In this document: positions 45,247 through 53,877 of the stretch, piece after piece
Position numbering within the stretch: the stretch's first letter is position 1
Layout of the letters: each line of letters opens with the position of its first letter
Source of the DNA: JANXSS01 sp025356535
GTDB lineage: Bacteria > Pseudomonadota > Gammaproteobacteria > Burkholderiales > Burkholderiaceae_D
Direction of reading: 5' to 3'
DNA length: 64,000 bases
NCBI GenBank assembly: GCA_043762325.1
Contig: JAYUMU010000012.1
Coordinates: 1-64,000 of the forward strand
The notes under the pieces: generated by a model
What the model saw: only the letters and a program-made list of their open reading frames with translations
Databases searched by the model: none
Told to the model about the DNA's origin: nothing
Position numbers and translations under genes: made by a program

Positions 45247-45297
45247 GTCGTCGTCGTTGCTGCCGTCGTTGTTGTCGTAGTTGTTGTCGTAGTTGTC
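45247..45297. repeat. GTC/GTT trinucleotide-rich microsatellite
   Basis: This run of GTCGTC, GTTGTT and the 12-mer GTTGTTGTCGTA (two copies at about 45269–45292) lies between divergent selO and the aldolase gene. It may be prone to slippage and change promoter spacing. Confidence 0.6.
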
Positions 45298-45410
45298 AAT
45301 TGGACTGGTCTACAATGAAGAAAAAGTTCTTGGGAGCTTCGGCAAAGCGGCCAACGCCTGCAATGCGCCACGCCAGCCGGCCATATTTTGACAGACAACA
45401 GGAGACGACA

Positions 45411-46187
45411 ATGAACGCACCCGAAAAACTACTGATTCCCTCCATGCAGCAACGCGTGTCCGCCGAAGAATGGCAGACCCGCGTCGACCTCGCCGCCTGC
45501 TACCGGTTGGTCGCCGACTTCGGCTGGAGCGACCTGGTCTTTACCCACATCACCGCCCGCGTGCCAGGCACCGAAGACCAGTTCCTGATCAACCCGTACG
45601 GCATGATGTTCGACGAGATCACGGCCTCATCCCTGGTCAAGATCGACCTGAACGGCAACAAGATCGAAGAGTCGCCGTTTCCCGTCAATCCGGCCGGCTT
45701 CACCATCCATTCGGCGATTCACGCGGTGCGCCACGATGCACAATGCGTGCTGCATGTGCATAGCCTCAATGGCGTTGCAGTGTCGGCGCAGAAGAACGGC
45801 GTGCTGCCCTTGTCGCAACAGTCGATCTTCATCCTGGCCAGCCTGGCCTATCACGGCTACGAAGGCGTGGCCTTGAACGAAGAAGAAAAGCCGCGCCTGG
45901 TCGCCGATCTCGGCAACAAGAATTACCTGATGCTGCGCAATCACGGCCTGCTGACAGTCGGCAGGACGATTGCCGATGCCTTCCAGGCGATGTATTTCTT
46001 CGAGGCGGCCTGCACGATCCAGATCCGCGCCCAAAGCGGTGGCGGCGAGCTGATCCCGATACCGCAGCAGATCATCGATGGCGCGATTGCCCAGGCGCGT
46101 GCTGCCACCAAGTCGCTTGGCGGCATGCTGGCCTGGCCGGGGCTGCTGCGCCGGCTCGACCGCAAGGACACGTCCTACCGCACCTGA
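45411..46187 (+). CDS. Class II aldolase/adducin family protein
   Basis: The 258-residue protein has FTHITARVPG, an NPYGMMFDEITASSLVKIDLNG segment, and HSAIHAVRHDAQCVLHVHS with the zinc-binding His residues, followed by LRNHGLLTVG. This subgroup includes fuculose-phosphate aldolase relatives and many uncharacterised decarboxylases/aldolases in catabolic clusters. The ATG at 45411 has a strong AGGAG; longer in-frame starts cross the microsatellite promoter region. An HD protein and an acyl-CoA ligase follow. Confidence 0.9.
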   Translation: MNAPEKLLIPSMQQRVSAEEWQTRVDLAACYRLVADFGWSDLVFTHITARVPGTEDQFLINPYGMMFDEITASSLVKIDLNGNKIEESPFPVNPAGFTIHSAIHAVRHDAQCVLHVHSLNGVAVSAQKNGVLPLSQQSIFILASLAYHGYEGVALNEEEKPRLVADLGNKNYLMLRNHGLLTVGRTIADAFQAMYFFEAACTIQIRAQSGGGELIPIPQQIIDGAIAQARAATKSLGGMLAWPGLLRRLDRKDTSYRT

Positions 46188-46281
46188 GATCCAAGTGGAC
46201 ATGCGGCCCGCGCCTTGCGGCGCGGCTGCATGCCTGCGTCATCCGCATTGACCTTCACTTTCCAATTCAAGGGAGACAAGC

Positions 46282-46881
46282 ATGCAAGACACCCACCATC
46301 CGGCCGCCAGCTTTACCGACATGCAGCAAAGTACTGCCGAAGACTGGCAGATCATCGGCGAGGAGTTCCGGCAATTTTCACGCGGCCTGCCGGACCGCGT
46401 GCTGGCGCACCTGCGCCTGCTCGACGGTGACTACGGCGGCTTTACCGTCGACCGGTTGACCCACAGCCTGCAGACCGCAACCCGGGCGCTGCGCGACGAC
46501 CGTGACGAGGAATACGTCGTCTGCGCACTCCTGCACGACATCGGCGACACCCTGGGCAGCTTCAATCATCCCGACATCGCCGCGGCGATCCTGAAACCCT
46601 TCGTGAGCGCCGAAAATTTCAGCATGGTCGAAAACCACGGCATTTTCCAGGGCTACTACTTTTTCCATCATCTCGGCATGGACCGCAACCTGCGCGACCA
46701 GTTTGCCGGCCAGGCGCTCTACGACCGGACCCTCGAATTCTGCGAAAAATACGACGCGCCGTCGTTTGACCCGAAATATGAAACATTGCCGCTGGCACAT
46801 TTCGAGCCAATGTTGCGGCGCGTGATGCGAAGCCCGAAGCAGAGCCTTTACAAAGTCGCCGAAACTGTGGAAAACACTTAG
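46282..46881 (+). CDS. HD-domain protein (possible PhnZ/MIOX-like oxygenase)
   Basis: The 199-residue protein has an HD core: LTHSLQTATRA, then ALLHDIGDTLGSFNH with the His-Asp pair, then ENHGIFQGYYFFHHLG, which adds further His ligands. HD proteins are metal phosphohydrolases, but the short all-helical form with the HG-x-FQGYYF motif resembles the mixed-valent di-iron oxygenases PhnZ and myo-inositol oxygenase. GGGAG precedes the ATG. It lies between an aldolase and an acyl-CoA ligase, so it may oxidise or cleave a small substrate. The function is unproven. Confidence 0.75.
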   Translation: MQDTHHPAASFTDMQQSTAEDWQIIGEEFRQFSRGLPDRVLAHLRLLDGDYGGFTVDRLTHSLQTATRALRDDRDEEYVVCALLHDIGDTLGSFNHPDIAAAILKPFVSAENFSMVENHGIFQGYYFFHHLGMDRNLRDQFAGQALYDRTLEFCEKYDAPSFDPKYETLPLAHFEPMLRRVMRSPKQSLYKVAETVENT

Positions 46882-46941
46882 TAAACCACCGTCAAAACAG
46901 GAGTTGCTGCGTCGCAGCATCGAAATGCATTGACGGTAATA

Positions 46942-46953
46942 GCACGAGCGTAC
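46942..46953. promoter_or_regulatory. Weaker match to the shared TetR-type operator, before the acyl-CoA ligase
   Basis: GCACGAGCGTAC (minus strand GTACGCTCGTGC) matches the GTACGGTCGTAC box at 10 of 12 positions and lies 44 bp upstream of the ligase ATG, beside an AT-rich stretch suitable for a promoter. Confidence 0.4.
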
Positions 46954-46996
46954 AAAAATCTGTTTAATCAATAATAATATTCGTTCAGGAGACGCG

Positions 46997-48649
46997 ATGG
47001 AGCAGTATCCGCAAAGCCCGCTGATGGGGCAGATGATGAGTCGTCCGTTGCTCATCTCGGCCATCATCGAACATGCCGACCGTAATTTTGGTGGCAATGA
47101 AATCGTTTCGCGCCGCGTCGAAGGCGACATCCACCGCTATACCTATCGCGACTGCCACCGGCGGGCAAAGCAGCTGGCCAATGCACTGACGAAGCTGGGC
47201 GTGAAGATGGGCGAGCGGGTCGGCACCATTGCCTGGAACGGCTACCGGCACCTGGAAGCGTACTATGCGATTTCCGGCTCGGGCGCGGTGCTGCACACGA
47301 TCAATCCGCGCCTGCATCCGGAGCAGATCGCCTACATCGCCAATCACGCGGAAGACCAGTACATCCTGTTTGACATCACCTTTTTGCCGCTGGTCGAAGC
47401 CTTCGCCGCCCAGTGTTCGTCGGTCAAGGGTTTCATCCTGATGGGCGACGCCGACCGCATGCTGGCGACGACGACCATTCCGAACCTGATGTGCTACGAG
47501 ACACTGATTGCGGAAAATTCGCCCGATTACGCCTGGCCGGTGTTCGACGAAAATGCGGCCTCGAGCCTGTGCTACACCTCCGGCACGACCGGCAATCCGA
47601 AGGGCGCACTGTATTCGCATCGCTCCACCGTCCTGCATTCCTATGCGTCGGCCATGCCGGACTCGTTGAACGTGTCGGCGCGCGACACGGTCCTGCCGGT
47701 GGTGCCGATGTTCCACGTCAATGCCTGGGGGCTGCCGTATTCGGTGCCGCTGACCGGCGCCAAGATGGTGTTTCCCGGCCCTGCGCTCGACGGCAAGTCG
47801 GTCTATGAACTGTTCGAGGCGGAGCAGGTGACGTTCTCGGCCGGCGTGCCGACGGTGTGGCTGGGCTTGCTCAATTACATGGTGCAAAACGAGCTGAAGT
47901 TTTCCAGCTTCAAGCGCACCGTCATCGGTGGTTCGGCCTGTCCGCCGGCGATGATGAAAGCGTTTCAACAGCAGCACAATGTCGAGGTGGTGCACGCCTG
48001 GGGCATGACCGAGATGTCGCCGCTGGGTACCTGCGGCACGCTGCAGTCGAAACACCTGGCGCTGTCGGCCTATGCGCAGCAGGCGATCCTGGAAAAGCAG
48101 GGCCATGCGATCTTCGGCGTCGACATGAAGATCGTCGGCGACGATGGCGCCGAGTTGCCCTGGGACGGCAAGACCTACGGCAACCTGCTGGTGCGCGGGC
48201 CGTGGATCATCAGCAGCTACTTCAGGAACGAGGGCGGCGACGTGCTGGTCGACGGCTGGTTTCCGACCGGCGACGTGGCCACCATCGACGCCGACGGCTA
48301 CATGCAGATCACCGACCGCAGCAAGGATGTCATCAAGTCCGGCGGCGAATGGATCGGCACCATCGATCTCGAAAACATCGCCATGTCGCATCCGGCGGTG
48401 CTGCAGGCGGCCTGCATCGGCGTAGCGCACCCGAAGTGGGACGAACGCCCGCTGCTGCTGGTGGTGAAAAAACCCGGCGCCGAAGTCACGCGCGAAGCGC
48501 TGCTGGCTTTCTACGAAGGCAAGATCGCAAAATTCTGGACGCCGGACGACATCGCCTTCATCGATGCGCTGCCGATCGGCGCCACCGGCAAGATCCTGAA
48601 AAACAAATTAAGAGAGCAGTTCAAGGACCATGTCCTTCCAACTGCCTGA
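46997..48649 (+). CDS. Acyl-CoA ligase (AMP-binding; fatty-acid/3-methylthiopropionyl-CoA ligase type)
   Basis: The 550-residue ANL-superfamily ligase activates a carboxylic acid via an acyl-AMP to its CoA thioester. It has the P-loop SSLCYTSGTTGNPKGALYSHRS, the A5 motif HAWGMTEMSPLGT, GWFPTGDVATID, and the catalytic lysine near the end in GATGKILKNKLRE. Close relatives include medium-chain acyl-CoA ligases and DmdB. AGGAG precedes the ATG. The following ABC genes suggest the imported substrate is an acid that this enzyme activates. Confidence 0.93.
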   Translation: MEQYPQSPLMGQMMSRPLLISAIIEHADRNFGGNEIVSRRVEGDIHRYTYRDCHRRAKQLANALTKLGVKMGERVGTIAWNGYRHLEAYYAISGSGAVLHTINPRLHPEQIAYIANHAEDQYILFDITFLPLVEAFAAQCSSVKGFILMGDADRMLATTTIPNLMCYETLIAENSPDYAWPVFDENAASSLCYTSGTTGNPKGALYSHRSTVLHSYASAMPDSLNVSARDTVLPVVPMFHVNAWGLPYSVPLTGAKMVFPGPALDGKSVYELFEAEQVTFSAGVPTVWLGLLNYMVQNELKFSSFKRTVIGGSACPPAMMKAFQQQHNVEVVHAWGMTEMSPLGTCGTLQSKHLALSAYAQQAILEKQGHAIFGVDMKIVGDDGAELPWDGKTYGNLLVRGPWIISSYFRNEGGDVLVDGWFPTGDVATIDADGYMQITDRSKDVIKSGGEWIGTIDLENIAMSHPAVLQAACIGVAHPKWDERPLLLVVKKPGAEVTREALLAFYEGKIAKFWTPDDIAFIDALPIGATGKILKNKLREQFKDHVLPTA

Positions 48650-48708
48650 GCAGTACCGTCCGTAGTCGATCATCACCACATCGTAAAAAAATCTTTAGGA
48701 AGAGACAA

Positions 48709-49971
48709 ATGTTCAAGCAGATCCGTCCCGCCGCAGCCCTCCTGCCAATCGCCCTGTCGGTTGCCGCCGCCTTTGCCGCACCGACCGCATCGGCCGAAGT
48801 CGTCAAGATCGCACTGATCGAAACCTTGTCCGGCGCCTTCGCACCGATCGGCCAGAACCAGCTCAACACGTACCAGATGTTTGCCGAGATGTCGAACAAG
48901 CAGCAGCTGGCCGGCGCCGGCAACACGATTGAGGTCGTCGGCTTCGACGGCAAGGGCAGCCCGCAGGAGTCGCTCACGCAATTGAAGACCGTGATCGACC
49001 AGGGGTATCACTACATTGCACAGGGCAATGGCTCCGGCGTGGCGCTGGCGCTGATCGACGCCGTCAACAAGCATAACGAGCGCAATCCGGGCAAGGAAAT
49101 CGTCTTCCTGAATCATTCGGCGATCGACCCGGACCTGACCAACAGCAAGTGCAGTTTCTGGCATTTCCGCTTCGATGCGAATTCGGACATGAAGATGGAG
49201 GCGCTCACCTCCTACATGGCAAAAGACAAGGAGATCAAGAAGGTCTACATCATCGGCCAGAACTATGCCCATGGCCATGCGGTCACACGCGCTGCCAAGG
49301 AACTGTTGAAGCGCAAGCGCCCTGACGTGCAGATCGTCGGCGACGACCTGCACCCGATTGCCACCGTCAAGGATTTCTCGCCGTACATCGCCAAGATCAA
49401 GGCTTCCGGCGCCGACACCGTCATCACCGGCAACTGGGGCGCCGACCTGGCCCTGCTGATCAAGGCAGCCAAGGATGCCGGCCTGACCGCCAAGTTCTTC
49501 ACCTACTATGCGGGCACCTCCGGCGTGCCCACTGCGATGGGTGCGGCAGGCGCCGGGCTGGTCAACATGGTCGGCTACTGGCATGAGAACAACGAGACCT
49601 ATGCCGGTCACGACCTGGTCGACCAGTTCCGCAAGAAGTACAACGACGACCTGTACGTGGTCGACATCTACACCATCATCGAGATGCTCTCGAAAGCCGT
49701 CAAGACCGTCAAGTCCGCCGATCCGACCAAGGTCGCCTACGCAATGGAAGGCATGAAGGTCAAGGCCCTGAACGGCGAAGTCGAGATGCGCACCTCCGAC
49801 CATCAGGCACAGCAGCCGCTGTATATCGCCACCTGGACCAAGGTCGACGGCAAGGTCGTCAAGTACGACCAGGAAAAGACCGGTTACGGCTGGAAGACGC
49901 AGCAAAAGCTCGATACCTACGTGTCGACCCAGCCGACGTCCTGCCAGATGAAGCGCCCGGCAAAGACCTGA
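48709..49971 (+). CDS. LIV-type ABC transporter substrate-binding protein, copy A
   Basis: The 420-residue periplasmic binding protein has a signal peptide (SVAAAFAAPTASA) and the LivJ/LivK (type I) fold with KIALIETLSGAFAPIGQNQLNTYQMF, NGSGVALALIDA and NWGADLALLIKAAKDAGL. It lies 59 bp after the acyl-CoA ligase with the leader AGGAAGAGACAA. It is highly similar over its whole length to the next gene. The family is annotated for branched-chain amino acids, but linkage to acyl-CoA genes suggests an organic-acid ligand. Confidence 0.92.
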   Translation: MFKQIRPAAALLPIALSVAAAFAAPTASAEVVKIALIETLSGAFAPIGQNQLNTYQMFAEMSNKQQLAGAGNTIEVVGFDGKGSPQESLTQLKTVIDQGYHYIAQGNGSGVALALIDAVNKHNERNPGKEIVFLNHSAIDPDLTNSKCSFWHFRFDANSDMKMEALTSYMAKDKEIKKVYIIGQNYAHGHAVTRAAKELLKRKRPDVQIVGDDLHPIATVKDFSPYIAKIKASGADTVITGNWGADLALLIKAAKDAGLTAKFFTYYAGTSGVPTAMGAAGAGLVNMVGYWHENNETYAGHDLVDQFRKKYNDDLYVVDIYTIIEMLSKAVKTVKSADPTKVAYAMEGMKVKALNGEVEMRTSDHQAQQPLYIATWTKVDGKVVKYDQEKTGYGWKTQQKLDTYVSTQPTSCQMKRPAKT

Positions 49972-49993
49972 CGCATCGCGTCGGCCCCTGACG

Positions 49994-50013
49994 GCGCGGC
50001 ACGACACGCCGCG
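49994..50013. other. Hairpin between the two binding-protein genes
   Basis: CGCGGC/GCCGCG arms with a short loop lie about 25 bp after the stop codon of copy A. There is no T-run, so this is a possible mRNA-processing or stabilising hairpin rather than a clear terminator. Confidence 0.35.
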
Positions 50014-50174
50014 ACAGCTTCGCAACGATGCCGAAGGCCCGGCCGCGCAGACATGCGCGGGCGGAACGCCTTCGGCCGATGCGTGTCGGCCGTCCACCAT
50101 TGCCTGGCCTGACGCGACCGACGCACGGCCAAAACAGCTCGTGCCGGTGCTGCATTTCACGCGGCACAATCTTC

Positions 50175-50203
50175 TTTACACGCATGGCCGGCGTCGATAT
50201 TCT
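50175..50203 (+). promoter_or_regulatory. Sigma-70-like promoter before binding protein copy B
   Basis: TTTACA (50175–50180), exactly 17 bp, then TATTCT (50198–50203), about 30 bp before the ATG. It suggests copy B has its own promoter within the cluster. Confidence 0.5.
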
Positions 50204-50233
50204 AGACATATAAAACTTATAAGGAAGAGACAC

Positions 50234-51490
50234 ATGACTGCTCCACTCCATGCGCTTTCGCCTGCGCGTTTCCTGCTTGCATGCGCCGTCGGCGCCGCCT
50301 TCGCAGCACCTGCCGCCTTCGCGGAAAACGTTCGCATCGCCTTCATCGATCCGCTCTCGGGCGCCTTCGCGCCGGTGGGCCAGAACGGCCTGAAAAGCTG
50401 GCAGGCAATGGCTGAACTGGCCAACAAGCACAAGGACGCCGGCGCCAATACGCTGGAGGTGGTGGGCTTCGACAACAAGGGCAGTCCGCAGGAATCGCTG
50501 ACCCAATTGAAGACCGTCATCGACCAAGGCTATCACTACATCGTGCAGGGCAATGGCTCGGGCGTGGCGCTGGCGCTGGCCGATGCCGTTGCCAAGCACA
50601 ATGAACGCAACCCCGGCAAGGAAGTGCTGTTTCTGAATTACGCGGCGGTCGACCCGGACCTGACCAACAGCAAGTGCAGTTTCTGGCACTTCCGGCTCGA
50701 TGCAAATTCCGACATGAAGATGGAAGCCATGACCACCTTCATGGCAAAGGACCAGTCGATCAAGAAGGTCTACATCATCGGCCAGAACTATGCGCACGGC
50801 CAGGCGGTCACGCGCGCAGCCAAGGAGTACTTGAAGCGCAAGCGCCCGGACATACAGATCGTCGGCGACGACCTGCATCCGATTGCCACCGTCAAGGATT
50901 TTTCACCCTACATCGCCAAGATCAAGGCTTCCGGCGCCGACACCGTCATCACCGGTAACTGGGGCGCCGATCTTGCGCTGATGATCAAGGCGGCAAAGGA
51001 TGCCGACCTGAAGGCAAATTTCTATACCTATTACGGCGGCACCACGGGCGTGCCTACCGCCATGGGCGCAGCCGGCGCCGAGCGCGTCAAGATCATCGCC
51101 TACTGGCATGCGAACAACGAAACCTTTTCGGGACGCGAGATCTTCGAGCCGTACAAGAAAAAATACGACGACGATTTCTACGTGATGGCCACCTATACCG
51201 GCATCCAGATGCTGGCCAAGGCGATCAAGACCACCAATTCAATCGAGCCGTTGAAGGTTGCGCTGGCCATGGAAGGCATGAAGGTCAAGAGCCTGAACGG
51301 CGAAGTCGAGATGCGCAAGGCGGACCATCAGCTGCAGCAGCCGCTGTATATCGCCACCTGGGCAAAGGTCGACGGCAAGACGGTGAAGTATGACCAGGAA
51401 AACACCGGCTACGGTTGGCGCACCGACCAGAAGATCGATTCGTATGTGGCGACGCAGCCGACATCGTGCCAGATGAAACGGCCTTCCTGA
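50234..51490 (+). CDS. LIV-type ABC transporter substrate-binding protein, copy B
   Basis: The 418-residue protein has a signal peptide (ACAVGAAFAAPAAFA) and is a close paralogue of copy A: shared blocks include VVGFD-x-KGSPQESLTQLKTVIDQGYHYI, DDLHPIATVKDFSPYIAKIKASGADT and QPTSCQMKRP at the end. The leaders also match (GGAAGAGACA before both starts). Differences cluster in the C-terminal lobe (TYTGIQMLAKAIKTTNSIEP versus IYTIIEMLSKAVKTVKSADP), so the two may bind related ligands. Confidence 0.92.
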   Translation: MTAPLHALSPARFLLACAVGAAFAAPAAFAENVRIAFIDPLSGAFAPVGQNGLKSWQAMAELANKHKDAGANTLEVVGFDNKGSPQESLTQLKTVIDQGYHYIVQGNGSGVALALADAVAKHNERNPGKEVLFLNYAAVDPDLTNSKCSFWHFRLDANSDMKMEAMTTFMAKDQSIKKVYIIGQNYAHGQAVTRAAKEYLKRKRPDIQIVGDDLHPIATVKDFSPYIAKIKASGADTVITGNWGADLALMIKAAKDADLKANFYTYYGGTTGVPTAMGAAGAERVKIIAYWHANNETFSGREIFEPYKKKYDDDFYVMATYTGIQMLAKAIKTTNSIEPLKVALAMEGMKVKSLNGEVEMRKADHQLQQPLYIATWAKVDGKTVKYDQENTGYGWRTDQKIDSYVATQPTSCQMKRPS

Positions 51491-51579
51491 GTTTTGGCAT
51501 GAACGTGTAATGCAGCATGGCGTGGTGCCCGCGGCGTAGTACCCCGGGCTTCACGCTGTTTTTTCAAGCGCCGAAAATA

Positions 51580-51591
51580 GTACGGTCGTAC
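51580..51591. promoter_or_regulatory. TetR-type operator before the permease gene
   Basis: GTACGGTCGTAC lies 28 bp upstream of the permease GTG. It is identical to the thiolase box at 11 of 12 positions and is flanked by A/T-rich bases. A promoter overlapping it is likely. Confidence 0.6.
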
Positions 51592-51619
51592 GTCAATTCA
51601 AAATCGAGAGGAACGGCAC

Positions 51620-52567
51620 GTGGAGTTCACGCTAATCACCCTGCTAAACGGCTTGAGCTACGGGCTCCTGCTGTTCATGCTTTCGTCGGGCCTGACGCTC
51701 ATCTTCAGCATGATGGGCGTATTGAATTTTGCCCACGCCAGTTTCTACATGCTGGGTGCCTATCTTGCCTACACCATCAGCGTCCAGCTCGGCTTCTGGC
51801 CGGCGCTGATCGTCGCGCCCCTGGTCGTGGGCGTCATCGGCGCGCTGGTCGAACGCTACGGCCTGCGCTCGGTGCACAAGTACGGCCACATACCGGAGCT
51901 GCTGTTTACCTTCGGCCTGTCCTACGTCATCAGCGAGCTGGTGCAACTGGTATGGGGCCGCGCCGCGGTGCCGTACAAGATTCCGGCGGTGCTCGACGGC
52001 CCCTTGTTCACCCTCTACACGACCACGTTCCCCGCCTACCGCGGCTTCATGATGCTCATTGCACTGCTCATGCTGCTGGCGATCTACCTGGTGCTCACGC
52101 GCACCCGCATCGGCCTGGTGATCCAGGCGGCGCTGACGCATCCGGAAACGGCCGAGGCGCTTGGCCACAACGTGCCGCGCGTCTTCATGCTGGTCTTCGG
52201 CGGCGGCTGTGCGCTGGCCGGTCTTGCCGGCGTCATCGGCGGCAATGCGTTCGTGACGGAGCCGTCGATGGCGGCCACCGTCGGCAGCATCACCTTCGTG
52301 GTGGTGGTGGTCGGCGGCATGGGCTCGCTGGTGGGCGCTCTGGTGGCGTCGCTGTTGATCGGCGTGCTGCAGACCTATGCGGTGGCGCTCGATTACTCGT
52401 TCATCGATCTGCTGGCAAAGGTGGGCGCTACGATCACGCCCGAGACCTTCGGCTACGCCTTGTGGAAGCTGACGATCTCGTCGGCTGCACCGATCCTGCC
52501 GTACCTGCTGCTGGTGCTGATCCTGATTTTCCGGCCGAAGGGCATCATGGGCACGCGCGAAGGATAA
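51620..52567 (+). CDS. LIV-type ABC permease (LivH-like)
   Basis: The 315-residue membrane protein has about eight helices and the family patterns LNGLSYGLLLFMLSSGLTLIFSMMGVLNFAHASFYMLGAY and GGMGSLVGALVASLLIGVL. A GTG start with AGAGGAAC upstream is used. The gene overlaps the next permease region (TAATG). It forms the channel with the LivM-like protein. Confidence 0.93.
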   Translation: MEFTLITLLNGLSYGLLLFMLSSGLTLIFSMMGVLNFAHASFYMLGAYLAYTISVQLGFWPALIVAPLVVGVIGALVERYGLRSVHKYGHIPELLFTFGLSYVISELVQLVWGRAAVPYKIPAVLDGPLFTLYTTTFPAYRGFMMLIALLMLLAIYLVLTRTRIGLVIQAALTHPETAEALGHNVPRVFMLVFGGGCALAGLAGVIGGNAFVTEPSMAATVGSITFVVVVVGGMGSLVGALVASLLIGVLQTYAVALDYSFIDLLAKVGATITPETFGYALWKLTISSAAPILPYLLLVLILIFRPKGIMGTREG

Positions 52568-52572
52568 TGACC

Positions 52573-53877
52573 ATGCCAACCACTTCAACACGATCGACCA
52601 CCATGACCTACCAGCCGCTGAACCTGGGCCGCTGGATCATCTGGACCCTGTTTGCCGCGCTGCTGATCGTGGCGCCCCTGATCTTTCACAAGGGCGCGGC
52701 GCTGTCGCTGCTCTCGCAGATCGGCACCGTCATGATCTTCGGCCTGTCCTACAACATGCTGCTGGGCCAGGGCGGCATGCTGTCCTTCGGCCATGCCGTG
52801 TATTCGGGCCTGGGCGCTTTTTTCGCGATCCATGCCATGAACCTCGCAACCAGGGGGACCCTGCCGATACCGGTGACGTTGATACCGCTGGTGGGCGGGA
52901 TCGCCGGCATGTTCTTCGGCGTCCTGTTCGGTTATGTCACCACCAAGAAAAGCGGCACGACGTTTTCGATGATCACGCTGGGCCTGGTCGAACTGGTGTT
53001 TGCCAGCTCGCTCATGTTTCCGGAATTCTTCGGCGGCGAGGGCGGCATTTCGACCAACCGCGTTATCGGCCAGTCGTTCTTGGGCATTACCTATGGCCCG
53101 CAATTGCAGGTCTACTACCTGATCGCCTTCTGGCTTTTCATCAGCACCATCGGCATGTATGCATTCACGCAGACGCCGCTGGGACGCATCACGAATGCGG
53201 TGCGCGACAACCCCGAGCGGGTCGAATTCATCGGCTACGACACGCAATGGGTGCGTTACATGACGCTGATCATCTCGGCATTCTTTGCCGGCATTGCCGG
53301 TGGCCTGGGCGCCATCAATTTCGAGATCGTCAGCGCGGAAAATGTCAGTGCGGTGCGTTCCGGCGCGATCCTGTTGTTCACTTTTATTGGCGGCGTCGGC
53401 TTTTTCTTCGGGCCGATGATCGGCGCGGTGCTCGGCGTTTTCCTCACCGTCATGCTGTCGGATTTTACAAAAGCCTGGCAGCTGTATCTGGGCGTGTTCT
53501 TCATCCTCATCGTGATGTATGCGCCGGGCGGCGTGGCCAGCCTTCTGATGTTGAATATCCGGTTAATCAAGTTCAAGAAATTCGCCCGCGTCTGGCCGAA
53601 GCTGCTTGCCGTCTGCATTGCCTCGCTGGTAATCCTGGTGGGGGCCGTGATGATGATCGAAATGCTGTATCACCTGACGCTGGACGCAGCCAACGGCACC
53701 GTCATGCAGCTCTTCGGCAGAAGCGTCGACACGGCAGCCGCGCCGGCCTGGGTGATTGCGGCGGTGCTCGCTGTCATCGGCATCGCCGGCTTTCGCGCCG
53801 TACGCCCCGGATTCGTCCAGGTCTGGAGCGACACCAACAGCGAGATCGAGGAAAGCATGAGAAGGACACAGGCATGA
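52573..53877 (+). CDS. LIV-type ABC permease (LivM-like)
   Basis: The 434-residue membrane protein has LivM motifs: GLSYNMLLGQGGMLSFGHAVYSGLGAF, GRITNAVRDNPERVEFIGYDT, and AGIAGGLGAINFEIVSAENVSAVRSG. It carries a ~100-residue C-terminal extension with an extra hydrophobic segment. The ATG at 52573 has AAGGA at ideal spacing; ATGs at 52567 and 52603 are alternatives. The stop overlaps the ATPase start (ATGA). Confidence 0.92.
   Translation: MPTTSTRSTTMTYQPLNLGRWIIWTLFAALLIVAPLIFHKGAALSLLSQIGTVMIFGLSYNMLLGQGGMLSFGHAVYSGLGAFFAIHAMNLATRGTLPIPVTLIPLVGGIAGMFFGVLFGYVTTKKSGTTFSMITLGLVELVFASSLMFPEFFGGEGGISTNRVIGQSFLGITYGPQLQVYYLIAFWLFISTIGMYAFTQTPLGRITNAVRDNPERVEFIGYDTQWVRYMTLIISAFFAGIAGGLGAINFEIVSAENVSAVRSGAILLFTFIGGVGFFFGPMIGAVLGVFLTVMLSDFTKAWQLYLGVFFILIVMYAPGGVASLLMLNIRLIKFKKFARVWPKLLAVCIASLVILVGAVMMIEMLYHLTLDAANGTVMQLFGRSVDTAAAPAWVIAAVLAVIGIAGFRAVRPGFVQVWSDTNSEIEESMRRTQA

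Noticed and set aside
14172..48649. Calling the acyl-CoA dehydrogenase and the ligase DmdC and DmdB (DMSP demethylation pathway)
   Set aside because: They resemble that clade, but DmdA and DmdD are absent here and this clade includes general acyl-CoA enzymes. Only a family-level call is justified.
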